This document shows, in pieces, positions 45,681-53,347 of a stretch of 64,000 nt of DNA. A program made the position numbers and the translations under genes. Positions within the stretch are counted from its first letter, which is position 1. Every line of letters begins with the position of its first letter. Under the pieces are notes generated by a model, which was given only the letters and a program-made list of their open reading frames with translations, made no database searches and was not told the DNA's origin. The DNA comes from Marmoricola sp. (GTDB lineage Bacteria; Actinomycetota; Actinomycetes; Propionibacteriales; Nocardioidaceae): assembly GCA_025965195.1 (NCBI GenBank), contig JAOPXK010000129.1, positions 56,908-120,907 on the forward strand, written 5' to 3'.

Positions 45681-46088
45681 TCAGCTGCCGAGTCGGAACG
45701 CTCGGGGCGCAACGGGACCGCGCTCGGCCTTGCTGCGTTCGATGCAGAACTCGTTTCCCTCGGGATCGCTCAGCACCACCCAGCCGGCGCCGTCGTCCTT
45801 GCGATGGTCTGCAATGACCGTTGCGCCAGCGGCAACCGCTGCTTCGACGGCCTCCTCGCGGGTGCCCGTGTCGGGCATGAAGTCAAGGTGAATCCGGTTC
45901 TTTGCGGTCTTGCCCTCGGGCACCGGGATGAACAGGAGCCCGATGCCCTGGGGCGGAAAACAGGGCGCAACCACGACCTCCGGATCGTCGTCGTAGTAGA
46001 GGTTCCAGCCTGTGACGGTGGACCAGAACGTGCCGAGCTTCCGCGCATCCGCACAGTCGAAGGTGATGTTGTTGAAGAGGATCGTCAT
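45681..46088 (-). CDS. VOC/glyoxalase-like domain protein
   Basis: 135 residues, one pair of beta-alpha-beta-beta-beta modules: ITFDCADARKLGTFWSTVTG opens the first and HLDFMPDTGTREEAVEAAVA the second, ending VVLSDPEGNEFCIERS, the standard VOC end. Related to glyoxalases and small-molecule resistance proteins; ligand unknown. Divergent from sigK, with the SigK-type promoter in the gap. Confidence 0.85.
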   Translation of the reverse strand: MTILFNNITFDCADARKLGTFWSTVTGWNLYYDDDPEVVVAPCFPPQGIGLLFIPVPEGKTAKNRIHLDFMPDTGTREEAVEAAVAAGATVIADHRKDDGAGWVVLSDPEGNEFCIERSKAERGPVAPRAFRLGS

Positions 46089-46140
46089 GAGCGGAGCATC
46101 CCCCCTCGAGCACCCGCTGGCAACGGAGTCGAGATCGGGC

Positions 46141-46167
46141 CAATCCGGCGTCCGCGCCGCTCCGAAT
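46141..46167 (+). promoter_or_regulatory. Candidate SigK-dependent autoregulatory promoter
   Basis: CAATCC at 46141-46146 (5 of 6 bases of the mycobacterial SigK -35 CCATCC as I recall it) and CCGAAT at 46162-46167, identical to the SigK -10. The 15-base spacer is one or two shorter than reported for M. tuberculosis. The start codon follows about 42 bases after the -10. Confidence 0.55.
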
Positions 46168-46209
46168 CAACTCGCGACAACTGCTGAGGCGTACGGAAGG
46201 ATGTGTCGC

Positions 46210-46821
46210 ATGGCCGGTCTTCGTCCCAGGCCCGACGCAGCTCCACAGGGCGCAGCGAGTGACCCGCTCGACGAACGCGCGCAGCTGACCGGCCTGCTGA
46301 GGGCCAGCGCCCGCGGCGACGAGGCCGCCTTCGCCGAGTTGTACGACGCCACCTCCCGCCGGATCCACGGCCTGGTGCTTCGGGTGATCCGTGATCCCGC
46401 CCAGTCCGAGGAGGTCACCCAGGAGGTGTTCCTCGAGATCTGGCGCCTGAGCACCAGGTTCGACGACGACCAGGGCAGCCCGCTCTCCTGGATGATGACG
46501 ATCGCGCATCGCCGGGCAGTCGACCGGGTCCGGTCGGCTGAGGCGAGCACCAGGCGCGACGTCACCTACGAGCAGCGCACCCGCGAGACCGAGCACGACT
46601 CGACAGCCGAGGCCGCCCAGGCCTCGCTCGAGGCCCGCCGCGTGCGGCAGGCACTTCACACACTCACCGATGCCCAGCGGGGGGCTCTCGAACTCGCCTA
46701 CTTCGGCGGCTACACGCACACCGAGATCGCCTCGATGCTGGATCTCCCGCTCGGTACGGCGAAGACACGAATCCGAGACGGACTGATCCGGCTCCGCGAC
46801 ACCTTGGGGGTGGAGTCATGA
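46210..46821 (+). CDS. sigK: ECF sigma factor SigK
   Basis: 203 residues. Region 2 spans about 40-110 (FAELYDATSRRIHGLVLRVI, EEVTQEVFLEIWR) and region 4 about 145-198 (GYTHTEIASMLDLPLGTAKT). Assignment to SigK rests on the following RskA-type anti-sigma gene and the downstream lipid genes, which match the M. tuberculosis sigK locus. ATG 46210 has GGAAGG 9 bases upstream; ATG 46201 would sit right on that site. From this start the protein has no cysteine at all, unlike M. tuberculosis SigK, whose Cys pair forms a redox switch. Confidence 0.9.
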   Translation: MAGLRPRPDAAPQGAASDPLDERAQLTGLLRASARGDEAAFAELYDATSRRIHGLVLRVIRDPAQSEEVTQEVFLEIWRLSTRFDDDQGSPLSWMMTIAHRRAVDRVRSAEASTRRDVTYEQRTRETEHDSTAEAAQASLEARRVRQALHTLTDAQRGALELAYFGGYTHTEIASMLDLPLGTAKTRIRDGLIRLRDTLGVES

Positions 46822-47519
46822 ACGAGATCCATGCGCTCTCCGGCGCCTATGCCATGGATGCGGTCGACGACATCGAGCGCGCGCGCTTCGAGCAGCACCT
46901 GGCCGAGTGCGCCGCGTGCCGGGCCGAGGTGGCCAGCCTGCGTGAGGCAGCGACGCTGCTTCTCGAGATGATCCCGAGCGACCCTCAGCCCGCGCTCCGC
47001 GCCCGGATCCTCGACGACATCACCAAGGTCCGCCGGCTGCCACCGCAGACGGCCAAGGTCGCGCGACCGGCTCGCCGTTACTTCCCGCGTCTGGTGGCTG
47101 CCGCTGTGACCGCACTCGTCGTCGGCGGCGGCACGGTCGCCGTCCATCCGTGGACCAGCGACAACACCCAGCAGGTCTCGCTGGCCGACCGGGTGCTGAC
47201 CGCCCACGACGCCGTCCGCCACGAGGTGAAGATCGGCAACGGGACTGCCACCCTGGTCAACTCGGCGTCGATCGGTCATGCGGTGGTGGTCACCGACGGG
47301 ATCTCGAACCCGCCCGCCGGAAAGGCCTACGAGCTCTGGCTGCTGATCGACGGCACGATGATGCCCGCGGGCCTGCTGAAGTCCGGTCACGACACGACGA
47401 TGGTGCTCACGGGCAACTCGGCACACGCCGCAGGCGCCGGCATCACGATCGAGCCGAAGTCCGGATCGGAGCACCCCAGTCTCCCCGCCGTCGGCGTCGT
47501 CGAGTTCCCGGCGACATGA
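46818..47519 (+). CDS. rskA: RskA-family anti-sigma factor with zinc-finger (ZAS) motif
   Basis: 233 residues: a cytosolic anti-sigma domain with HLAECAACRAE (His27, Cys31, Cys34, the HxxxCxxC of zinc anti-sigma factors), a membrane helix near 90-109, and an outer RskA domain (GKAYELWLLIDG, PSLPAVGVVEF). It should hold SigK at the membrane until proteolysed. Four-base overlaps with sigK and with the oxidoreductase gene place it inside the operon. Confidence 0.92.
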   Translation: MNEIHALSGAYAMDAVDDIERARFEQHLAECAACRAEVASLREAATLLLEMIPSDPQPALRARILDDITKVRRLPPQTAKVARPARRYFPRLVAAAVTALVVGGGTVAVHPWTSDNTQQVSLADRVLTAHDAVRHEVKIGNGTATLVNSASIGHAVVVTDGISNPPAGKAYELWLLIDGTMMPAGLLKSGHDTTMVLTGNSAHAAGAGITIEPKSGSEHPSLPAVGVVEFPAT

Positions 47520-49558
47520 CCCGCCGGATTGCCGTGGTCGGCAGCGGCGTCTCCGGACTGGTCGCGGCGTACGTGCTGGCCAAGGAGAGCCACGTCACTG
47601 TCTACGAAGCCAACGACCGCCTGGGGGGCCACGCAGACACCCACGACGTGGAGACAGCTGACGGCCACTCCGTCATCCGGGTCGACACCGGATTCATCGT
47701 GCACAACGAGCGGACCTATCCGACACTCCTGCGGCTCTTCGACGAGCTCGGGGTGCCGACGCAGGAGTCCGACATGTCGATGTCGGTGGTCGATCAGGCT
47801 TCCGGTCTGGAGTACGCCGGCGCGCTCGGTCGCCGCGGCCTCTTCCCCACCCGGGCCAACGTCGGCAACCCTCGTTACCTGCGGATGCTCGCCGAGATCA
47901 CCCGCTTCCACCGGCAGGCCCGGAAGGTGCTGGTCTCACCGAGCTCGACCGCCGGAGATCCCCCGGACGAGCTGACACTCGCGGAGTTCCTCGAGGCCGG
48001 TCGCTACTCGGCGTACTTCTGCAAGCACTTCATGACGCCCCTCGTCGCGTGCGTGTGGTCCTGCGACCCCGGGGTGGCGCTGGACTATCCGGCGCGCTAC
48101 CTCTTCACGTTTCTCGAGCACCACGGCATGCTCACGGTCTTCGGGTCGCCGACCTGGCGGACGGTGACCGGAGGCTCCCGGGAGTACGTCACCCGGGTGG
48201 CCGCGCACCTCGACGACATCCGGCTCGGTCACAAGATCACGGCCATCGCCGAGACGGCCGACCGCGTTCAGGTCACCGACGACAGCGGCACGGTCACGCC
48301 GTACGACGCCGTGGTGGTTGCGACCCACCCGGACCAGGCGCTGGCCTTGCTCACCGAGGCGACTCCCCTGCAGCACCAGGTGCTCAGCGCGTTCGAGTTC
48401 TCCGCCAACATCGCCCAGCTGCACACCGACACCTCCTTGCTTCCTCCCAGCAAGAACGCCCGGGCCAGCTGGAACTATCAGCGCCGGGCCGAGGACGACG
48501 GCCGGGTGCTGGTGACCTATGACATCAGCCGGTTGATGCGGCTCCCCACGCGTGCTCCGGTGGTCGAGCCTGCTCCGGTGGTCGAGCTCGTCGAGACCAG
48601 GTACCTGGTCACCCTCAACGGCACCGACATCGTCGACCCGGCCCGGGTGATCGCCACCCGCGAATACGCCCACCCGACCTACAACCCCAGCTCGGTCGCT
48701 GCCCAGCGGCGACTGCCCGAGATCAACACCGACCGGATTGCCTTTGCCGGCGCCTGGCACGGCTGGGGCTTCCACGAGGACGGTGCACTGTCGGGGCTGA
48801 AGGCCGCCGAGTACCTCGGCGGCCGGTGGCCCGTGCGGACCCGCGCAGTCGAGACCCCCCGCATCTACCGCACCACCATCGGCCACGCCCGCACGGCGCC
48901 GGTCCGCAACGTCTTCAGCTACCGGTCCTACACCTGGCTGACCGACCTGGACGACCTCCCTCGGCACCGCGGCCTGGCCACGTTCGAGGCCGGCGACCAC
49001 ATCGGCGATCCCAACCGCACGCTTCGCGAGAACATCGACGCCTTCCTTGCCGGCAACGGGATCGACCTCGGCGGTGGCCGAGTCCTGATGCTCAGCCAGG
49101 CCCGGGTGCTCGGCTACGTCTTCAACCCGATCAGCCTGTTCTGGTGCTACCGGGCCGACGAGTCGCTCGCCGGTGTCGTCATCGAGGTGCACAACACCTA
49201 CGGCGGCCGGCATGCCTACCTCGTCCATCCCGACGAGCGCGGCGCCGCCCGGGTCGGCAAGGAGCTCTACGTCTCTCCGTTCAACGACGTGAGCGGCGAG
49301 TACGAAGTCGTCGCGCCGCTGCCCGGCGAGACGCTCCGGGTCTCCGTGACCCTGCACCGCGAGGGCCAGCCACCGTTCGTCGCCACCATGCGCGGCGACC
49401 GACAACTTGCCGGTCGGACCAGTCTGATCCGCGCCGTGCTCCGAATGCCTCTTGCACCACTGATCGCGATGGCCCGGATCAAGGTCCAGGGCATCAAGCT
49501 CTGGGCGCGCGGGCTCAAGATCCAGCCGCGCCCCTCGAACCAGGAGGACGCGACGTGA
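47516..49558 (+). CDS. FAD-dependent oxidoreductase fused to DUF1365 protein
   Basis: 680 residues in two parts. Residues 1-435 are the COG2907 amine-oxidase-like flavoprotein (FAD motif VVGSGVSGLVAAYVLAKE, then EANDRLGGHADTHD and the C-terminal GWGFHEDGALSGLKAAEYL). Residues ~444-680 are DUF1365 (YRTTIGHARTAPVRNVFSYRSYTW, GRVLMLSQARVLGYVFNP). In M. tuberculosis these are separate genes (Rv0449c, Rv0448c) of the sigK locus. A short repeat (residues ~348-361, PVVEPAPVVELVET) is inserted in the flavoprotein part. Likely acts with the methyltransferases on membrane acyl chains. Confidence 0.9.
   Translation: MTRRIAVVGSGVSGLVAAYVLAKESHVTVYEANDRLGGHADTHDVETADGHSVIRVDTGFIVHNERTYPTLLRLFDELGVPTQESDMSMSVVDQASGLEYAGALGRRGLFPTRANVGNPRYLRMLAEITRFHRQARKVLVSPSSTAGDPPDELTLAEFLEAGRYSAYFCKHFMTPLVACVWSCDPGVALDYPARYLFTFLEHHGMLTVFGSPTWRTVTGGSREYVTRVAAHLDDIRLGHKITAIAETADRVQVTDDSGTVTPYDAVVVATHPDQALALLTEATPLQHQVLSAFEFSANIAQLHTDTSLLPPSKNARASWNYQRRAEDDGRVLVTYDISRLMRLPTRAPVVEPAPVVELVETRYLVTLNGTDIVDPARVIATREYAHPTYNPSSVAAQRRLPEINTDRIAFAGAWHGWGFHEDGALSGLKAAEYLGGRWPVRTRAVETPRIYRTTIGHARTAPVRNVFSYRSYTWLTDLDDLPRHRGLATFEAGDHIGDPNRTLRENIDAFLAGNGIDLGGGRVLMLSQARVLGYVFNPISLFWCYRADESLAGVVIEVHNTYGGRHAYLVHPDERGAARVGKELYVSPFNDVSGEYEVVAPLPGETLRVSVTLHREGQPPFVATMRGDRQLAGRTSLIRAVLRMPLAPLIAMARIKVQGIKLWARGLKIQPRPSNQEDAT
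48559..48598 (+). repeat. 40-bp in-frame repeat element, copy 2
   Basis: GGTGGTCGAG, 8 bases, GGTGGTCGAG-CTC-GTCGAGACC. Reverse orientation relative to copy 3, so it is translated from the other strand as PVVEPAPVVELVET. One base differs in the core. Confidence 0.85.
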
Positions 49559-50910
49559 CCACGACAGATGACCGGGTCTCGACTGGGCTCGACCACCCGA
49601 AGCGCGGGCTCGACCACCCGAAGCACCGGCGCGGCCAGCTGGGCCCCGGCCCGGGCGCAGCCCTGGACCTTGAGCGCTGGCCGGACCTGACCCCGCCGAC
49701 GCCCTCGTTGTCCACGAAGGTCAGGGCACGGATCGCGAGCGGCATCTTCCACCAGGCCGTACGCCGGCTCCCGGTGCGCATCCACCTCAATGACGGCCGG
49801 ACGATCGGCGGTGGCAAGGACGGGTGCCCGGAGATGTACCTGCAGCACCCCGACGCCTTCTTCGCCCGGGTCGGCGCCCATGGCCTGATCGGCTTCGGTG
49901 AGTCCTACATGGCCGGCGACTGGGACTCCCCCGATGTCGCGGCCGTGCTGACGGAGCTGTGCCGCGAGATCGCGACGCTGGTGCCACAGTGGATGCAGAA
50001 GCTCCGTGCGCTCTACGTCTTCCGCCAACCCGAGTCCGACACCAACACCGTCCAGCAGACCCGTGGCAACGTCGCCCGGCACTACGACCTCTCCAACGAC
50101 CTGTTCGCGGCCTTCCTCGACGAGACGCTGAGCTACTCCTCCGCGCTCTTCGCGGGCGATCCCGCGGCGGCCGGCTGGTCCGACCTCGCGGCCGCCCAGG
50201 AGCGCAAGATCGACCGGCTGCTCGACCAGGCGCAGGTCGGCGAGGGCACCCGGGTGCTGGAGATCGGCACCGGCTGGGGCGAGCTCGCGATCCGCGCAGC
50301 CGCCCGGGGTGCGAACGTCCACTCGGTGACCCTCTCCAGCGAGCAGCAGGCACTGGCCCAGGAGCGCATTGCCGCTGCCGGGTACGCCGACCGGGTGACG
50401 GTCGTGCTGTGCGACTACCGACTCGTCGACGGTGAGTACGACGCGGTGCTGAGTGTCGAGATGATCGAGGCGGTGGGCCACGAGTTCTGGCCGACCTACT
50501 TCAAGAAGATCGACGAAGTCCTTGCCCCGCAAGGGATTGCGGCCATCCAGGCGATCACGATGCCGCACGACCGGATGCTCGCGACCCGGCAGACCTGGAC
50601 CTGGATCAACAAGTACATCTTCCCAGGTGGCTTCCTGCCCAGCACCGAGGCGATCGCCGACGTGACCCGCGACCACACCACCCTGCGGGTCAACAGGCGG
50701 CTCTCGATGGGCCGGCACTACGCGCGCACGCTGCGGTTGTGGGACGAGCAGTTCCAGTCCGCGCACGACCGGATCACCGAGCTCGGCTTCGACCCGACCT
50801 TCGAGCGGATGTGGCATCTCTACCTCGCCTACAGCGAGGCAGGCTTCGCGGCTGGCTACATCGACGTCCAGCAGATCACCTTCACCCGGCCGGTGACGGA
50901 AGCCCGATGA
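49555..50910 (+). CDS. Cyclopropane-fatty-acid-synthase-family methyltransferase 1
   Basis: 451 residues. The first ~30 residues (including LDHPKRGLDHPKH) are a degenerate repeat. Then follows a canonical CFA synthase: HYDLSNDLFAAFLDETLSYSSALF, SAM motif VLEIGTGWGELAI (about 234), MIEAVGHEFW and WTWINKYIFPGGFLPS. It methylates or cyclopropanates an unsaturated acyl chain of membrane phospholipid using S-adenosylmethionine. GTG 49555 has AGGAGG 8 bases upstream and overlaps the fusion gene by 4 bp. It is the closest counterpart of UfaA1 in the sigK locus, or the next gene is. Confidence 0.92.
   Translation: MTTTDDRVSTGLDHPKRGLDHPKHRRGQLGPGPGAALDLERWPDLTPPTPSLSTKVRARIASGIFHQAVRRLPVRIHLNDGRTIGGGKDGCPEMYLQHPDAFFARVGAHGLIGFGESYMAGDWDSPDVAAVLTELCREIATLVPQWMQKLRALYVFRQPESDTNTVQQTRGNVARHYDLSNDLFAAFLDETLSYSSALFAGDPAAAGWSDLAAAQERKIDRLLDQAQVGEGTRVLEIGTGWGELAIRAAARGANVHSVTLSSEQQALAQERIAAAGYADRVTVVLCDYRLVDGEYDAVLSVEMIEAVGHEFWPTYFKKIDEVLAPQGIAAIQAITMPHDRMLATRQTWTWINKYIFPGGFLPSTEAIADVTRDHTTLRVNRRLSMGRHYARTLRLWDEQFQSAHDRITELGFDPTFERMWHLYLAYSEAGFAAGYIDVQQITFTRPVTEAR
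49575..49618 (+). repeat. 40-bp in-frame repeat element, degenerate copy 4
   Basis: GGTCTCGAC, 4 bases, CTCGACCACC, 11 bases, CTCGACCACC, in the N-terminal codons of CFA-synthase 1. Same parts as the other copies but with altered spacers; also a partial 21-bp tandem duplication. Confidence 0.65.
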
Positions 50911-52205
50911 ACGTCGCACAACGACTCGAGCAGGCGTTGATCCCCTTGGTGGGTGGCGAACTGCCGGTCCACCTGACGGCGTGGGACGGCAGCACAGCCG
51001 GTCCCGACAGCGCGCCCCACGTCGTACTCAACTCACCGCAGGTGCTTCGGCGGCTGCTCTGGCATCCGGGTGAGCTAGGAGCCGCCCAGGCCTACGTCAC
51101 CGGTGAGCTCGACATCCTCGGCGACGTGGACGCGGCCCTGACCCAGGTCTGGAAGGTTGCTCGTGAGCGCAGCCTGTCGTCCGTCCGACCGACGCCGTCG
51201 ACGGTGGCCAGCCTGCTCCGGACGGCGCGCGAGCTCGGCGCTCTCGGGCTACCGGCCACTCCCCCGGCGAGCCAGGCGCAGATCAAGGGACGCCTGCACA
51301 GCCTGGCCCGCGACCGGTTGTCGATCAGCCACCACTACGACCTCTCCAACGAGTTCTACTCCCTGATCCTTGACCCGCACATGGCCTACTCCTCGGGCTA
51401 CTGGACCTCGGAGGAGCCAGGCTTCACCCTCGAGGACGCGCAGCGCGCGAAGCTTGACCTGGTCTGCCGCAAGGTCGGTCTCGACAAGCCCGACCTGCGC
51501 TTCCTCGACGTCGGTTGCGGCTGGGGCTCGCTGTCGCTGCACGCGGCCGAGGCGTACGGCGCTCGCGTGACGGGCGTGACCATCGCCGCCGAGCAGAAGA
51601 AGTTCATCGACGAACGGATTCGCGAGCGTGGCCTGGAGGATCGCGTCGAGATCCGCCTCCAGGACTACCGCGAGGTGGTCTCGACAAGCTCGACCACCGG
51701 AGCAGGCTCGACCACCGGTGGCTACGACGCGGTCGCCTCGATCGAGATGGGCGAGCACGTCGGTCAGGCCAACTACCCGACCTACGTCGAGGTGCTGCGC
51801 CGCAATGTCCGACCCGGCGGACGCGTACTCATCCAGCAGATGTCCCGCCGTGGCAGGCATTCCGGCGGCGGCCCGTTCATCGAGTCGTTCATCGCTCCGG
51901 ACATGCACATGCGGCCGGTCGGCGAGACCGTTGCCCTGATCGAGGACGGCGGCCTCGAGGTCCGCGACGTCCACGGTCTCCGGGAGCACTACGTCCGCAC
52001 CGTCGCCGCCTGGATCGACGCGTTCGAGTCCAACCAGGACCGCGTCGTCGAGCTGGTCGGCGCGGAGGTCGCTCGGGTCTGGCGGCTCTACCTCGTCGGC
52101 GGCGCGATGGCGTTCCGCGACGGCCGGATGGGCGTCGACCAGATCCTCGCCGTACGCCCTGACCATGCGGGACACTCAGGCATGCCCTGGGTGCGTGACT
52201 GGTGA
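50907..52205 (+). CDS. Cyclopropane-fatty-acid-synthase-family methyltransferase 2
   Basis: 432 residues. HYDLSNEFYSLILDPHMAYSSGYW, SAM motif FLDVGCGWGSLSLHAAEAYG (about 199) and SIEMGEHVG are intact. The region after it (FIAPDMHMRPVGE) departs from ordinary CFA synthases (in the first paralogue: KYIFPGGFLPS), so the two may act on different lipids or do different chemistry, such as methylation versus cyclopropanation or methylene formation. Repeat copy 3 inserts about 14 residues (VVSTSSTTGAGSTTGG, ~257-271) between the strands that bracket the SAM-binding acidic loop. ATG 50907 overlaps the previous gene. Confidence 0.9.
   Translation: MNVAQRLEQALIPLVGGELPVHLTAWDGSTAGPDSAPHVVLNSPQVLRRLLWHPGELGAAQAYVTGELDILGDVDAALTQVWKVARERSLSSVRPTPSTVASLLRTARELGALGLPATPPASQAQIKGRLHSLARDRLSISHHYDLSNEFYSLILDPHMAYSSGYWTSEEPGFTLEDAQRAKLDLVCRKVGLDKPDLRFLDVGCGWGSLSLHAAEAYGARVTGVTIAAEQKKFIDERIRERGLEDRVEIRLQDYREVVSTSSTTGAGSTTGGYDAVASIEMGEHVGQANYPTYVEVLRRNVRPGGRVLIQQMSRRGRHSGGGPFIESFIAPDMHMRPVGETVALIEDGGLEVRDVHGLREHYVRTVAAWIDAFESNQDRVVELVGAEVARVWRLYLVGGAMAFRDGRMGVDQILAVRPDHAGHSGMPWVRDW
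51677..51716 (+). repeat. 40-bp in-frame repeat element, copy 3
   Basis: GGTCTCGAC-AAG-CTCGACCACC, 8 bases, CTCGACCACC. Translated in the same frame as copy 1 (VVSTSSTTG.GSTTGG), it adds about 14 residues to the second methyltransferase without breaking the frame. Confidence 0.85.
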
Positions 52206-52966
52206 GAATGTTCCTGCTCGTCAGTGGTGCGTCCGCCGTGATCGCTGCTCTCGCGATGTTCGTCACGGCGTACGCCGCCCGCAGGAGCGGCCGGGTGTCC
52301 GTCGTCGACGTCACCTGGGGCGTGACACTCGCAGTGGTCGCCCTCGCCTGCGCCGTGCTCGGCGACAGTTCGCCCGCACGCCGGTGGCTGCTGGTCGTGC
52401 TCGTGGGGCTGTGGGGGTTGCGGCTGTCCTGGCACATCTTCAAGCGCAGCCGCGGACACGGGGAGGACCCTCGCTACGCCACGCTTCTCGCCGCCGGACC
52501 TGGCGGCGCGCTGCTCAAGGTGTGGATCCCGCAGGGCATCTCGATCTGGTTCGTCTCGTGGCCGCTCCAGGTGGCGGCCGTCGCCGACGGCAGGCTCGGT
52601 GTGGTCGCCTGGATCGGTGTCGCGCTCTGGGTGGTCGGGGTGCTCTTCGAGTCGCTCGGTGACGCCCAGCTCGCGGCATACAAGGCCGATCCGGACCGGG
52701 GCCCGGTCATGGACCGCGGGCTCTGGGGCTGGACCCGGCACCCGAACTACTTCGGCGATGCCTGCGTGTGGTGGGGCCTCTGGCTGATCGCCGCCGACGT
52801 CTGGCCCGGCGTACTGACCATCGCATCACCGATCGTGATGACCTACTTCCTGGTCTTCGCCACCGGGGCGCGCCTGCTCGAGAAGACGATGATGAAGCGC
52901 CCCGGCTATCCGGCGTACGCCGCAAGAACGAGCATGTTCTTTCCGCTCCCGCCGAAGACGCGCTGA
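52202..52966 (+). CDS. DUF1295 (steroid 5-alpha-reductase-like) membrane protein
   Basis: 254 residues with about seven membrane helices. C-terminal RGLWGWTRHPNYFGDACVWWGLW and LLEKTMMKRPGYPAYAARTS are the signature of the DUF1295 / 3-oxo-5-alpha-steroid 4-dehydrogenase-like fold, shared with Rv0446c of the M. tuberculosis sigK locus. Plausibly reduces a double bond left by the methyltransferases. GTG 52202 overlaps the previous gene by 4 bp; it is the last clearly lipid-related gene of the operon. Confidence 0.9.
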   Translation: MRMFLLVSGASAVIAALAMFVTAYAARRSGRVSVVDVTWGVTLAVVALACAVLGDSSPARRWLLVVLVGLWGLRLSWHIFKRSRGHGEDPRYATLLAAGPGGALLKVWIPQGISIWFVSWPLQVAAVADGRLGVVAWIGVALWVVGVLFESLGDAQLAAYKADPDRGPVMDRGLWGWTRHPNYFGDACVWWGLWLIAADVWPGVLTIASPIVMTYFLVFATGARLLEKTMMKRPGYPAYAARTSMFFPLPPKTR

Positions 52967-52980
52967 TCTAGGCTGCCTGC

Positions 52981-53247
52981 ATGAGCCAGACCCGCCAGCC
53001 GACCGCCTCCCCGGAGTGGGTCCGTCACCTGACGTTGCTGATCGCCGGGCTGGCCGTCATCTACGGGCTCTTCCTGACAATGGCGCTCGCGACGGGCGCA
53101 GGATGGGTTGGCCTGGAGATCGCGGGAGTCGCCGTGCTCGCGCTCTCGCGCTTCGCGCCACGGCAGCCCGCCATGCTCCGGGTCGTGACGCTGATGTTCG
53201 GCCTCGTGGCGATCGGCCTTGGCCTCGTCCTGCTGATTGCGAGCTGA
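52981..53247 (+). CDS. Small three-helix membrane protein of unknown function
   Basis: 88 residues with three hydrophobic segments (LLIAGLAVIYGLFLTMAL, EIAGVAVLALS, VTLMFGLVAIGLGLVLLIAS). It follows the DUF1295 gene by 14 bp and may be the last gene of the SigK operon. No known domain recognised. Confidence 0.65.
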   Translation: MSQTRQPTASPEWVRHLTLLIAGLAVIYGLFLTMALATGAGWVGLEIAGVAVLALSRFAPRQPAMLRVVTLMFGLVAIGLGLVLLIAS

Positions 53248-53287
53248 CCTGCGGTCCAGCCCGGCGGGAGTCAACGGGAGTCAAAGA

Positions 53288-53325
53288 GTCCTGCCCCGGC
53301 TGTCGTAGGACGGCCGAGGCAGGAC
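53288..53325. terminator. Bidirectional transcription terminator hairpin
   Basis: GTCCTGCCCCGGC pairs with GCCGAGGCAGGAC (12 of 13 pairs) around a 12-base loop. It lies in the 100-bp gap between the convergent SigK-side operon and the TAP hydrolase gene. No T-run, as usual in high-GC bacteria. Confidence 0.75.
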
Positions 53326-53347
53326 CAGCTGATCAGACGCGTTTCGC

